Counted from the first letter of the stretch, positions 53,538 through 62,852 are shown. The stretch: DNA of 64,000 nt from Lachnospiraceae bacterium (GCA_017470935.1 JAFUXG010000046.1:112297-176296); one strand, 5' to 3'. Translations and numbers: made by a program. The notes: generated by a model from the sequence alone, not told the origin.

Positions 53538-54227
53538 TCAATTCCATGGACGAGCACTTCCCGTCCATCCCTTATTATTCCAATACTCAACATCCCTCGG
53601 ATTAAATCCATTCTTCTGCATCAAATGCATCATAAAGAAAAATGCTTTTGTCTTAAAGCCCGGTTTTACATTATTACTCCGGCTTTTTATCTTGTTAGCA
53701 ATTGCCGTTGTCTTCTTGTCGATAGCATTTTTCTTTTTGTCACTGACGCCATCCCAGTTAACAGCAGCTACACCGTTACCATATCGGTATATCTTAGCAA
53801 CGCCCCAAAAGAACAAACTGTCAGCCATATCCTTGATGGTTGATTTCAGTCCTGCACCGGCTGCGGTACATATACATACTCCCTGTTTTTTGAACATTGA
53901 TCCTTCAGGGCTGTGCACCATCCACCTGTATCCGTAATGGTCAAGAAATGCTTTCATTGCACCTGTGGCATGATATACATATACAGGACTGGCAAGGATT
54001 ATAACATCAGCTGTATCCATAGCATCAGTCAGTGGTTTGAGTTTATCGTAATGGGGACATTTTATTTCACTCACATTGAAGCATGTATTACACCCAACAC
54101 AAAACTCTCCAAAATCCCTTGGAAGAAAGAATTCTGCTATCTCTCCACCAATCTTCTCTGCAACCTGATGTGCAATATGATATGTAGAACCTTTATGACT
54201 TTGCCCGTGTATAATGACTGTTTTCAT
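53538..54227 (-). CDS. Flavodoxin/NADPH-dependent FMN reductase-like protein
   Basis: 229 residues from the ATG at 54227. KTVIIHGQSHKGSTYHIAHQVAEKI is the FMN phosphate loop, FCVGCNTCFN is the CxxC site typical of iron-sulfur flavoprotein relatives, and VIILASPVYVYHATGAMKAFLDHYGYRW is the second FMN site. Probably a redox enzyme. It sits between hisZ and hisG with 17 nt to hisZ; role in that context unknown. Confidence 0.9.
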   Translation of the reverse strand: MKTVIIHGQSHKGSTYHIAHQVAEKIGGEIAEFFLPRDFGEFCVGCNTCFNVSEIKCPHYDKLKPLTDAMDTADVIILASPVYVYHATGAMKAFLDHYGYRWMVHSPEGSMFKKQGVCICTAAGAGLKSTIKDMADSLFFWGVAKIYRYGNGVAAVNWDGVSDKKKNAIDKKTTAIANKIKSRSNNVKPGFKTKAFFFMMHLMQKNGFNPRDVEYWNNKGWTGSARPWN

Positions 54228-54244
54228 GAGCATTCACCCTATTT

Positions 54245-55501
54245 TTATAAATTAATATCAGAAATAATCGTTTTGTTAACATTTTCATTAATAAGGTCAT
54301 ACACATCCACATCTGTATCAGATGTCAGATAGAACATTCCCGAAAAATGATTCTTCTTACCATACTCTGCATAATCAGAAACCTCTTTCTTCTTAGACTT
54401 TCTGATAAGCTCCACCTTGCGTTCCGATCTTCTCATGTAATTTGCCAGTTCAATTGCAGCCTTTTGCTGTTCAATATTATATAAAATGATACTTCCGGCA
54501 TTATCGATATCAATATCTATCTTCTGTCTGGTAATTGCCATCATGAGATCATCGATATAAAATGCAAAACCGATTGCAGGGGCATCCTTTCCGTACTTGA
54601 TAAGCAGATTATTATATCGACCGCCCTTAACCACCGCATCACCTGTACCAAAGGTATATCCACGGAAAATGATTCCTGTGTAATACTCATAACGGCTAAG
54701 GAGTGAAAAATCAAAACAGACATACTGTTCATATCCCGAATAAGAAAGTGCTTTGTATACCTTTTCAAGTCGCTCTATGGCATTTCTCGAAGTCTCATTG
54801 GTAGCAAGCTCCTTTGCCTTAGTAAGCATATCATATCCGCCAAATAGCTGATCAAAGGATAGAAGAACCTTCTTAACATTCTCAGGCATATCCATGTCCT
54901 TAATAAGCATTTCGAGGGCAAAGAAATTACGGTTATGTATGTATTTGCGTATTTCATCCTCGGTAGCCTGATCGAGATGAGCATCCTCAATAACACCCTT
55001 GAAAAACTCCACCTCACCTATCTCAATCTGAAACTCAGTAAGACCTGAAGCCTTAAAGCAGTCTATTGCCGTTGCAATAACCTCTGCGTCTGCTGCGGAT
55101 GAATCGTCATTGATAAGCTCGCAGCCTATCTGTGTTATCTCATTTAACTTACCCTGATGACCTCTTGTGTTGAAGAAGGTCTTTCCCTGATAACATAGAC
55201 GTATGGGGAAATTCTCATCTGTATAATACTTTGAAACACACCTGGCAATTCCCGGAGTGATGTCCGGTCGTAAAACCAGTGTATTGTTCTCCCTGTCAAA
55301 AAACTTATACATATCATTGGAGCCAGCAGAACCCTTGTCCTGATTGAATATATCAAAGAATTCAAAGGTGGGTGTCTCTATATCGTTGTAGCTATGCAGG
55401 GATAATACATGATGCAACTTATGAAGCACCTTTAATTTCTTCTTGATCTCATCATCATATATGTCCCTCACTCCCTCGGGAGTATGCAGCAGTTTTTCCA
55501 T
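54245..55501 (-). CDS. hisZ: ATP phosphoribosyltransferase regulatory subunit
   Basis: 418 residues, a class II aminoacyl-tRNA synthetase-like fold. PEGVRDIYDDEIKKKLKVL, TLVLRPDITPGIARCVSKYY and RYEYYTGIIFRGYTFGTGDAVVKGGRYNNLL are the family motifs. It pairs with the short HisG to form the active, histidine-sensitive enzyme. It is the first gene of the histidine set. Confidence 0.95.
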   Translation of the reverse strand: MEKLLHTPEGVRDIYDDEIKKKLKVLHKLHHVLSLHSYNDIETPTFEFFDIFNQDKGSAGSNDMYKFFDRENNTLVLRPDITPGIARCVSKYYTDENFPIRLCYQGKTFFNTRGHQGKLNEITQIGCELINDDSSAADAEVIATAIDCFKASGLTEFQIEIGEVEFFKGVIEDAHLDQATEDEIRKYIHNRNFFALEMLIKDMDMPENVKKVLLSFDQLFGGYDMLTKAKELATNETSRNAIERLEKVYKALSYSGYEQYVCFDFSLLSRYEYYTGIIFRGYTFGTGDAVVKGGRYNNLLIKYGKDAPAIGFAFYIDDLMMAITRQKIDIDIDNAGSIILYNIEQQKAAIELANYMRRSERKVELIRKSKKKEVSDYAEYGKKNHFSGMFYLTSDTDVDVYDLINENVNKTIISDINL

Positions 55502-55596
55502 TTTGTTAATTCTCCTGTTTGTTATTTCACAAGCACCTTAGTTTAATATACTGTGCCACACAAAATTATGCACATGTATGGCAAAGTATCGCTCCT

Positions 55597-56691
55597 TTAC
55601 TCCGCACTCTTATACTTTTCAATGTGTTTATTGATAAGCTCCTGATCCTCAAAATAATTGATTCTCATGGCATCCTTTACATCAGATAAGGTCTTGGCAG
55701 CAACCTCTCTTGCCTCCTCGCTTCCCTTCTTTAGCACATCATATACATAAGCGATATCCTTCTCGTACTCATGGCGTCTTTTCCTTATAGGTTCAAGCTC
55801 CTCGTCAAGCACATTTATCAGGAATTTCTTGACCTTCACATCGCCAAGTCCGCCGCGCTGATAATGTGCCTTAAGTTCATCAAGATTCTTGTATTCAGGC
55901 AAGTATCTTTCAAACTGCTCATCCTTGCAGAAAGCATCAAGATAAGTAAATACCATATTGCCCTCAATCTGTCCGGGGTCTGACACCTGAATGTGATTAG
56001 GGTCCGTGTACATCTTCCGCATAATGGCATTCTTAACGGTCTCGCCGTCATCAGAAAGATATATGCAGTTGCCAAGAGACTTGCTCATCTTAGCCTTACC
56101 GTCAATACCCGGCAGTCTCATACATGCCTTATTATCAGGAAGAAGAATCTCAGGATCTGTAAGTGCCTCACCATATACAGTGTTGAACTTGTGAACTATC
56201 TCCTTTGTCTGCTCGATCATAGGCATCTGGTCCTCACCTACAGGAACAGTTGTTGCCTGAAATGCAGTAATATCCGCAGCCTGGCTTATGGGATATGTGA
56301 AAAAGCCCACCGGAATACTGGCCTCAAAGTTACGCATTTGTATCTCCGCCTTTACAGTTGGATTTCTCTGAAGTCTTGAAACTGTAACAAGATTCATATA
56401 ATAAAACGAAAGCTCTGTAAGCTCAGGAATCTGGGACTGAATAAGTATTGTAGACTTTGACGGATCAATACCGCATGCAAGATAGTCAAGTGCCACCTCA
56501 ATTATGTTCTCTCTGATCTTATCAGGATTGTCCGCATTATCCGTAAGTGCCTGTGCGTCAGCGATCATAATGAATATCTTGTCATACTCTCCTGAATTCT
56601 GTAATTCCACACGTCGCTTCAAGGAACCTACATAATGTCCTATATGAAGCTTTCCTGTTGGTCTGTCACCTGTAAGTATTACTTTTGCCAT
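55597..56691 (-). CDS. trpS: Tryptophanyl-tRNA synthetase
   Basis: 364 residues, somewhat longer than the common 330-340. The class I motifs are GKLHIGHYVGS (HIGH) and KAKMSKSLGN (KMSKS). Also VGEDQMPMIEQTKEI. It charges tRNA-Trp. No T-box is visible. The leader carries two copies of the AACTATAAT block and an inverted repeat (56712-56775). Confidence 0.97.
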   Translation of the reverse strand: MAKVILTGDRPTGKLHIGHYVGSLKRRVELQNSGEYDKIFIMIADAQALTDNADNPDKIRENIIEVALDYLACGIDPSKSTILIQSQIPELTELSFYYMNLVTVSRLQRNPTVKAEIQMRNFEASIPVGFFTYPISQAADITAFQATTVPVGEDQMPMIEQTKEIVHKFNTVYGEALTDPEILLPDNKACMRLPGIDGKAKMSKSLGNCIYLSDDGETVKNAIMRKMYTDPNHIQVSDPGQIEGNMVFTYLDAFCKDEQFERYLPEYKNLDELKAHYQRGGLGDVKVKKFLINVLDEELEPIRKRRHEYEKDIAYVYDVLKKGSEEAREVAAKTLSDVKDAMRINYFEDQELINKHIEKYKSAE

Positions 56692-56711
56692 TTTCTTATT
56701 CTCCTCTTTGC

Positions 56712-56775
56712 AAATATTATAGTTAGATAATTGCGAAACGCAATATCTTTCGCAAACGCCTAAATATTATAGTTA
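56712..56775 (-). promoter_or_regulatory. Double -10 block with inverted repeat, trpS leader
   Basis: AAATATTATAGTTA is present twice (56712-56725 and 56762-56775), each giving TAACTATAAT on the minus strand. Between them TTGCGAAA (56731-56738) pairs with TTTCGCAA (56748-56755). Elements are shared with the leaders at 42855-42930 and 13206-13255. Confidence 0.6.
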
Positions 56776-56870
56776 TATTATCGTATGTAATATGATTATT
56801 ATATAAAATCAAAATACTTATAATATACTACAGCGTATAAGGTAAATAATTATACATGTACGAATAGTTA

Positions 56871-57464
56871 TCAGTCCTTATATACCGGATACCTCTCTTT
56901 GTCTTTTTCCGTAATCTTCCTTATTACTCTGCATGGATTACCGGCAGCTACAACACCGTCCGGGATATCACGATTCACAACACTGCCTGCACCTATTATA
57001 ACATCACTTCCGATGGTAACGCCCGGAAGAACGGAAACATTAGTGCCAAACCATACGCTATTACCTACAGTAATTGGAAGCGCTATCTCCAGCCCCTTAT
57101 TTCTCTGCTGACTATCAAGGGCATGTCCGGCAGTGGAAAACACACAGTTCGGTGCAATGAATACATTATCGCCAAACGTAACCTTGCCTCCATCCAAAAT
57201 AGTGACATTATGATTAGTATAGAAATTCTTACCAACGCTTATGTTAAAACCATAATCGCAGTAAAATGGTGCAGTTATAACAAGCTCCCCTTTAATTTCT
57301 CCAATTATCTTATGCAACAGTTCATTTTGTTTTACCATATCAGATGGCTTACACATATTATATTCATAACAAAGATCAGCACATATATTTCTTTTAGCTG
57401 CAAGCTCCTCATCATAGTTTGCGTCATACAGATATCCCGCCTGCATCTTTTCATACTCAGTCAT
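56871..57464 (-). CDS. Maltose/galactoside O-acetyltransferase-like enzyme
   Basis: 197 residues from the ATG at 57464 (GTGAGG upstream). The N-terminal helical part (TEYEKMQAGYLYDANYDEELAAKR) and left-handed beta-helix repeats (FNISVGKNFYTNHNVTILDGGKVTFGDNVFIAPNCVFSTAGHAL, VWFGTNVSVLPGVTIGSDVIIGAGSVV) are typical. The catalytic His is in STAGHAL. It transfers acetyl from CoA to sugars. A 50-codon gene ends 1 nt before its start. Confidence 0.95.
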   Translation of the reverse strand: MTEYEKMQAGYLYDANYDEELAAKRNICADLCYEYNMCKPSDMVKQNELLHKIIGEIKGELVITAPFYCDYGFNISVGKNFYTNHNVTILDGGKVTFGDNVFIAPNCVFSTAGHALDSQQRNKGLEIALPITVGNSVWFGTNVSVLPGVTIGSDVIIGAGSVVNRDIPDGVVAAGNPCRVIRKITEKDKERYPVYKD

Positions 57465-57465
57465 A

Positions 57466-57618
57466 TTAAACCTCACTTATTCTGGTTTCCTCTATAATCT
57501 CTACCTCATAAATATTCTCGATTCTCAAAAGCTTTGTTACGACATTGTTCTTCTTATCTGTGAAATTAAGCTTTATCCACTCATTATCAACATCAGTAAC
57601 CTTACATTTAATAATCAC
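57466..57618 (-). CDS. Small beta-rich protein upstream of the acetyltransferase
   Basis: 50 residues from the GTG at 57618. It reads KCKVTDVDNEWIKLNFTDKK, then NNVVTKLLRIENIYEVEIIEE. This strand pattern recurs in short unannotated Firmicutes proteins. No ribosome site precedes the GTG, so the 5' end may be lost or start elsewhere. It ends 1 nt before the acetyltransferase start, indicating coupling. Confidence 0.5.
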   Translation of the reverse strand: MIIKCKVTDVDNEWIKLNFTDKKNNVVTKLLRIENIYEVEIIEETRISEV

Positions 57619-57760
57619 AAAGAATCACAAGAATACTACAAAGATTTTTATAGAAAATCTCAACCTATATATTATACACAAAATAATAATTTGTGTATAC
57701 ATAAAATTTATAATGTTTCAATATTTCAACATCTGCATTATCTATATCTGTTGAATGCAC

Positions 57761-58306
57761 TTAATTATCATTCTTTCTCTCCACAAGGTCAGTGTTAAGC
57801 TGTTCAAGGTAATGGACTAACGCTCCCCCCTGGGACTTGATAAAATACTTCGGGTCTAATTCCTCATACTTGAAGTTCTTGGCATGTCCGTCTCTTTCAA
57901 TTCGGTCATAATATTCCTTCAATACTCTAAATGGCAGATAATAGCTCTCATTTCTTGCCGAGAAGAACACAATAAGAAAGCTGACACCGCCCTGGGCCTC
58001 GAACTGCTCCATGAAATTCATCTGGTGCTCATGAATATTTTGCATCTGAAATGTATCCGTATGGCACTCCTTAGCGTCAAAGCAGATAGGAATTCCCTGA
58101 ACAACACCGATGTAATCAACTGTGGAATCCTTCTCAAAATAAGCCAGGGTAATATGATGGCTTTCCTTGTCAATCTCAATGGGTGTTATGGGTGTTGGAA
58201 TCTTCTGAACCAATGCCAGCCCCTTTTCAGCATATATATCATTAGTCATATTGATGAGATCCTCTAAGGTTGAGCCCCTAAGGCCTCTCGAATTCCATGT
58301 TGCCAT
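57761..58306 (-). CDS. recU: Holliday junction resolvase RecU
   Basis: 181 residues. NSRGLRGSTLEDLINMTNDIYAEKGLALVQKIPTPI is the family start. The catalytic core is STVDYIGVVQGIPICFDAKECHTDTF. C-terminal YYDRIERDGHAKNFKYEEL. It resolves recombination junctions. The usual neighbour ponA (pbp1a) is not seen. Confidence 0.94.
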   Translation of the reverse strand: MATWNSRGLRGSTLEDLINMTNDIYAEKGLALVQKIPTPITPIEIDKESHHITLAYFEKDSTVDYIGVVQGIPICFDAKECHTDTFQMQNIHEHQMNFMEQFEAQGGVSFLIVFFSARNESYYLPFRVLKEYYDRIERDGHAKNFKYEELDPKYFIKSQGGALVHYLEQLNTDLVERKNDN

Positions 58307-58365
58307 ATATCCCTCCCATTTAAATTAATACATATATTGAACCGCCTTTTTATTCATAAAACAAA

Positions 58366-59508
58366 TTAAAATAGATCATCACATATACTTTCAAACACAT
58401 TATTAAGCTTTGCTTGAAATACTTTACCAGAAAGTATTTCAGCTAATTGATCAACATTATCCGGAAAATGTATCTCATAAGCATGGAGAAGCTGGTGCTT
58501 TAGCCCAAGCTCCTTTCGCATGTAGGCATTAATATCCTTATGTCCGTACTTGCCATCCCCAAGAATCGGATGTCCTATGGACTTAAGATGAGCCCTTATC
58601 TGATGTGTCTTTCCCGTTATAAGCTCAACCTTCAAAAGAGTAATATCATAAGTACGCCTCCCGTCATCAATACTACCATGCCTAATGGGTTCATATCGGG
58701 TTTCAATGTAAGCAGGATTATCAATACCCGCCCTTACGGCTTCTTCCTTATCAGCATAAATGACAACCTGATTATGAGCTTCCTTCTTTGTGAGAAAGCC
58801 TTTTATAGTACTTGCCTTCTCTATTCTGCCCTTAACTGCTGTAAGATAGTACTTTTGAAGAGTCCTATCCTTTAACATCTTAGACAGGATTCTTGTTCCC
58901 TGATATGACATTCCTGCAAGTATTATTCCGCTAGTGTTACGGTCAAGTCTGTTACATACAGATGGAGTAAACAATGGATCGATACTTTCCCTGTTATGAT
59001 AATACTCAACGATCCGTTCATTAAGGGAATAATCCTCCGGTCTTGCCTTCTGGGAAAGCATCCCGGCCGGCTTATTAAGAATAAGGATGTCCTCATCCTC
59101 ATATATTATTTCTATATTGTTTAATGGATCTTTGCCAGCATTTTCATCATTTGAAACACTTATATTAACATTAAGAATATTATCTGTGCCCAAATTCTTA
59201 TTATAATCAACATTATCCACGGTCAAATTCTTATTATGATCAACATTATCCACGGTCAAATTTCTGTCAACATTATCTTTATCCGGATTCTTGCGAAACT
59301 TTGCGATCGTATCATCCGCCAGATATATCTCAATAACATCCCCTTCAGAGATGATCTCGCTTCCCTCTACCTTTCTGCCATTATACTTTATATTTTTCTT
59401 ACGGAGCATTTTATATATAAAGCTTTGGGGTGCCGCATCAAGATATCTGCCAAGAAACTTGTTGAGCCTCTGTCCTGAATTGTTTTTGCCAATTACAACC
59501 ATCTTCAT
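58366..59508 (-). CDS. RluD-family 23S rRNA pseudouridine synthase
   Basis: 380 residues. The N-terminal S4 domain (about 1-67, SGQRLNKFLGRYL ... KVEGSEIISEGDVIEIYL) is followed by an Asn/Asp/Val-rich insert (about 74-128) with an 11-residue tandem repeat (NLTVDNVDHNK). The catalytic domain has NKPAGMLSQ, CNRLDRNTSGI (catalytic Asp189) and GKTHQIRAHLKSIGHPILGD. The target uridine is not known. Confidence 0.94.
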   Translation of the reverse strand: MKMVVIGKNNSGQRLNKFLGRYLDAAPQSFIYKMLRKKNIKYNGRKVEGSEIISEGDVIEIYLADDTIAKFRKNPDKDNVDRNLTVDNVDHNKNLTVDNVDYNKNLGTDNILNVNISVSNDENAGKDPLNNIEIIYEDEDILILNKPAGMLSQKARPEDYSLNERIVEYYHNRESIDPLFTPSVCNRLDRNTSGIILAGMSYQGTRILSKMLKDRTLQKYYLTAVKGRIEKASTIKGFLTKKEAHNQVVIYADKEEAVRAGIDNPAYIETRYEPIRHGSIDDGRRTYDITLLKVELITGKTHQIRAHLKSIGHPILGDGKYGHKDINAYMRKELGLKHQLLHAYEIHFPDNVDQLAEILSGKVFQAKLNNVFESICDDLF

Positions 59509-59607
59509 AATAACTGCTCCTGTACGAAATATAATACATACTATAATGATCCGAATTTTGTAAAAAACATTTTAAAATATAAAAAAATAGGAACATGATC
59601 AATAATA

Positions 59608-60360
59608 CTACATTAACTTTAACAGCAATCTTCCGGGCACAAGCTTTGACGCCACATGCACAAGTTTCATTGGAACACCATACACTGATATATCCTTGCC
59701 GGTCTTCGCATCAATAAGCGCCTTCCTTACAACCGGAGCAGGAAGAACCTTGACTTTTTTCTTTAACGGCTTTTCTTCCTTATCGCCATTGCATTTTTTA
59801 AGAAATTCTGTTTCCACAGGTCCCGGGCATACCGCAGTAACAGTGATTCCATCATCCTTTAATTCGGCATTTAGCGCTCTCGAAAAGGAAAGCACAAATG
59901 CCTTTGAAGCAGCATACACCGCAAATTCCTTCTGGGAAGTAAATGCAGAAGCTGAAGCCAACAATATCATATTAGATGGTGTTGTCATATACGGAATGAC
60001 CACATGAGCTACCGAAACCAATGCAAGATCATTAACCATTATCATTTCCTCTGCCTCGGCTCTGGTTCTTTCCTTAAAGCTCCCGGAATAACCTACACCT
60101 GCAGCCTGTACCAAAAGCCTTACCTCAGGCTTTTCAGAGTCGAGCAGATGTGAAAGTATATCTATATCCATCCTTTTATTAAAATCCAGGGTAAGCATGC
60201 GAAGATGTATATTATTGACCTTTTCCTTTAATTCCTTGAGCCTTTTCTCCCGTCTTCCAATGACCCATATCTCATCAATAGTTTTCATGCATGTATCAAG
60301 CTGTCTTACAAACTCTCTTCCAATTCCGGATGAAGCCCCGGTAACAATAGCAATTCTCAT
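59608..60360 (-). CDS. Short-chain dehydrogenase/reductase
   Basis: 250 residues. The NAD(P) loop is VTGASSGIGREFV and the catalytic site ASASAFTSQKEFAVYAASKAFVLSFSRALN (Tyr-x3-Lys). VCPGPVETEFL follows. Substrate unknown. It lies 12 nt after the methyltransferase gene, in the same direction. Confidence 0.95.
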   Translation of the reverse strand: MRIAIVTGASSGIGREFVRQLDTCMKTIDEIWVIGRREKRLKELKEKVNNIHLRMLTLDFNKRMDIDILSHLLDSEKPEVRLLVQAAGVGYSGSFKERTRAEAEEMIMVNDLALVSVAHVVIPYMTTPSNMILLASASAFTSQKEFAVYAASKAFVLSFSRALNAELKDDGITVTAVCPGPVETEFLKKCNGDKEEKPLKKKVKVLPAPVVRKALIDAKTGKDISVYGVPMKLVHVASKLVPGRLLLKLM

Positions 60361-60372
60361 ATTTTCGCCTCC

Positions 60373-61887
60373 CTAAATCATTCTCCAGCCCGGCAGATAC
60401 TTGTTCTTGATCATCCCCTTTGAATTCTTTCCAAAGCCTAATGGATGATCATCAACACATATAAGTACATATCCGTCCATGACCGACTGGTTCTCATTAT
60501 CCTGCAGCTTAATTGTCTCTCCCTTAAGATACCGTATAACTCTGTCATCCTCAAGCTTTAGGGATAGGGAATTATCAAAGCTCTCCTTCTTAAGAAACAT
60601 GGCAAGTGCCTGGCTCGGCTCAAAACGATTTTTCTTGATCTCCCCAATCAAAAGCCCACATCTTAAAATTCTAAGTCCCTTTACATCCGGCATAGCTTTT
60701 GGAATATAATATACCTTGTCCTTTAGCACGTCCATACGCTTCATATCAAAGGGATAATTGATAGAATTAATAAAATCAACAGCCTCTTTGCTCAGCTTCT
60801 CACCGGAAAACCGGTACATTGATTCTTCCATATTGTCTATAATTTTTACCGACCTTATATTCGCATAACCAGAATAAGTAAAATCCTTATCTTTTTCATT
60901 TTCATAATCAATCTTCTCAGCCATTGCCACAAAATGACCTTCCCCCTTAACCCTGTGAGGCCATATTCTTCTGCATTTAGTAAGCTCTGCATTACCTGTA
61001 TTGCCCCATTCAGGATGCCCCATATCCCAGCCTGTATATAAGGGAAGCTCGGAAAGCCGAAGCCCGTCATCCAAAGAAAGAAGATATTCTATGGACTGCT
61101 CATTTTCCTCAGGAGAAAATGTGCATGTGGAATAAATAATCCTGCCCCCCGGTTTAAGCATTGTAACAGCTTCCTTGAGAATAGATTTCTGAAGCCCTAC
61201 AAAAAGCTCAACCCCATTATTCTCCCATGCTGTTGTCATGTTGGACTGTTTGCGGAACATACCCTCCCCTGAGCAGGGAGCATCTATTAATATCTTGTCA
61301 AAAAATGAAGGGAAATGCTTAGATAATTCATTAGGTGCAACACTTGTGATCAGTGTGTTACCTGCGCCGAAAAGCTCAAGGTTCTTAAGCAAGGCCTTAG
61401 CTCTTGAATTAGATATATCATTTGATACCAAAAGACCTGTACCATTAAGCTTTGCTGCAAGCTCTGTGGATTTGCCCCCCGGAGCCGCACACATATCAAG
61501 AACCTTATCTCCAGGTTCAACAGGCAGTAAACTAGCAGTTGTCATTGCAGATGGCTCTTGAAGGTAATAAAGTCCTGCAAAGTAATACGGGTGCTTGGAG
61601 GGCTTGATAACCCCGGGAGTACAGTCAGTTATATCATTCAAATTGTTATTATTACTCATTGCATCATCATTGACAGATTCATTTTGGCAATAATAGAATC
61701 CATTGGGACACCACTCCACATTTTCAAGCTTAAAAGGGGAGAGATTCAGAAAATCCTCAGTTGATATCTTCATGGTATTAACCCTTAATCCTTGAAAACT
61801 GGGCAATTCAAAAGAAGCCAGATAATTTTCATAATCTGGCCCCAACATATCTTTCATTCGATTTTCAAATTCTTCAGGTAATCTCAT
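60373..61887 (-). CDS. RsmB/NOP-family RNA (cytosine-5)-methyltransferase
   Basis: 504 residues. PGDKVLDMCAAPGGKSTELAAKL is the AdoMet site. The catalytic Cys pair is in DAPCSGEGMFRK and STCTFSPEENE. The C-terminal domain fits RsmF-like proteins (RILRCGLLIGEIKKNRFEPSQALAMFL). An Asn/Asp-rich insert lies at about 68-97. It probably methylates 16S rRNA. Confidence 0.95.
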   Translation of the reverse strand: MRLPEEFENRMKDMLGPDYENYLASFELPSFQGLRVNTMKISTEDFLNLSPFKLENVEWCPNGFYYCQNESVNDDAMSNNNNLNDITDCTPGVIKPSKHPYYFAGLYYLQEPSAMTTASLLPVEPGDKVLDMCAAPGGKSTELAAKLNGTGLLVSNDISNSRAKALLKNLELFGAGNTLITSVAPNELSKHFPSFFDKILIDAPCSGEGMFRKQSNMTTAWENNGVELFVGLQKSILKEAVTMLKPGGRIIYSTCTFSPEENEQSIEYLLSLDDGLRLSELPLYTGWDMGHPEWGNTGNAELTKCRRIWPHRVKGEGHFVAMAEKIDYENEKDKDFTYSGYANIRSVKIIDNMEESMYRFSGEKLSKEAVDFINSINYPFDMKRMDVLKDKVYYIPKAMPDVKGLRILRCGLLIGEIKKNRFEPSQALAMFLKKESFDNSLSLKLEDDRVIRYLKGETIKLQDNENQSVMDGYVLICVDDHPLGFGKNSKGMIKNKYLPGWRMI

Positions 61888-61891
61888 AGCT

Positions 61892-61981
61892 TTATCCTAA
61901 TCTATCTTGTGCCCTTCCTCTTTCCTTCATCAGCATTTCGTACTCTTCCTGTATTCTCTCAGGTTGAAGCCGGGTTCTCAT
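61892..61981 (-). CDS. 29-residue charged micro-protein
   Basis: ATG at 61981 with AAAGGAG about 10 nt upstream, a strong site. It starts MRTRLQPERIQEEYEMLMKE, is helical and charged, and ends GRAQDRLG. Its stop overlaps the leader of the methyltransferase gene, so it may couple translation. Confidence 0.5.
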   Translation of the reverse strand: MRTRLQPERIQEEYEMLMKERGRAQDRLG

Positions 61982-62048
61982 ATTAACAATTCTCCTTTGT
62001 GAGTACAGACAAAATATGAGATATCAGCTGATTACACAAACTATTCCA

Positions 62049-62852
62049 TCAGTATAAGCTCTGTGCCTTATAGCCTTCAGAAATGATATCAAGCTGCTTA
62101 GAAAACCTCTCAAGCTGTTCAAGATTCTCAGTCTGATATACCTTATAAAATTCATCCTGAATCTTAAGCACCTCACGCTTGCTGGCAACCTTGAAAAGAT
62201 TCTGGATATTGATAAGAATATCTGAAACAAGCATAGCCTTGACCTGAAATATATTCTGTGCATCCATGATCTCATCACGGACTGTACTCATCTCTTCATC
62301 AAGGGTTATTATTGCATCTGAAGCCTTAAGAAGCTTTTCCTGAATATGCTCAGGCATATTGCCCTTGTATTTATATTGTAGGGAATGCTCGATGGTTGCC
62401 CAGAAATTCATGGCAAGAGTACGGATCTGTATCTCCGCCTGAATTCGCTTTGTGCCATCCAAAGTATATACGTCATAATATATGATCATATGATAGCTTC
62501 TGTATCCGCTATCCTTCATGTTATGGATATAATCCTTCTCCCTTACAACCTCCATGTCAGTACGGTTATGTATTATCTCAACAACCTTCTCAATATCCTC
62601 AACAAACTGACACATTATACGAATACCCGCCATATCAGATATACGGTCATCAATCTCCTCAATGGCTATATTCTTCTTCTGCATTTTATCTAAAATACTC
62701 GAAATCTTCTTAACACGACCTGTAACCTGCTCAATCGGAGAATAAAGACCGGCATTTCGGTATTCCTCGATAATGTGATTGAACTTTACAATAAGCTCAT
62801 CCACTGCCAGCCGATAGGGATCAAGAATTTCCCTCCAAAGCTGTATCTCCAT
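62049..62852 (-). CDS. Small alarmone synthetase (RelQ/YjbM-like)
   Basis: 267 residues from the ATG at 62852. Synthetase motifs: RVKKISSILDKMQKKNIAIEEIDDRISDMAGIRIMCQFVEDI, DYIHNMKDSGYRSYHMIIYYDV and AEIQIRTLAMNFWATIEHSLQYKYKG. No hydrolase or TGS/ACT domains. It makes (p)ppGpp-type alarmones. The C-terminal helices should form the tetramer contacts. Confidence 0.95.
   Translation of the reverse strand: MEIQLWREILDPYRLAVDELIVKFNHIIEEYRNAGLYSPIEQVTGRVKKISSILDKMQKKNIAIEEIDDRISDMAGIRIMCQFVEDIEKVVEIIHNRTDMEVVREKDYIHNMKDSGYRSYHMIIYYDVYTLDGTKRIQAEIQIRTLAMNFWATIEHSLQYKYKGNMPEHIQEKLLKASDAIITLDEEMSTVRDEIMDAQNIFQVKAMLVSDILINIQNLFKVASKREVLKIQDEFYKVYQTENLEQLERFSKQLDIISEGYKAQSLY

Noticed and set aside
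56692-56870. T-box leader before trpS (and before alaS)
   Set aside because: No AGGGTGG-type T-box sequence or specifier stem is visible. The inverted repeat there is short and shared with non-synthetase genes.
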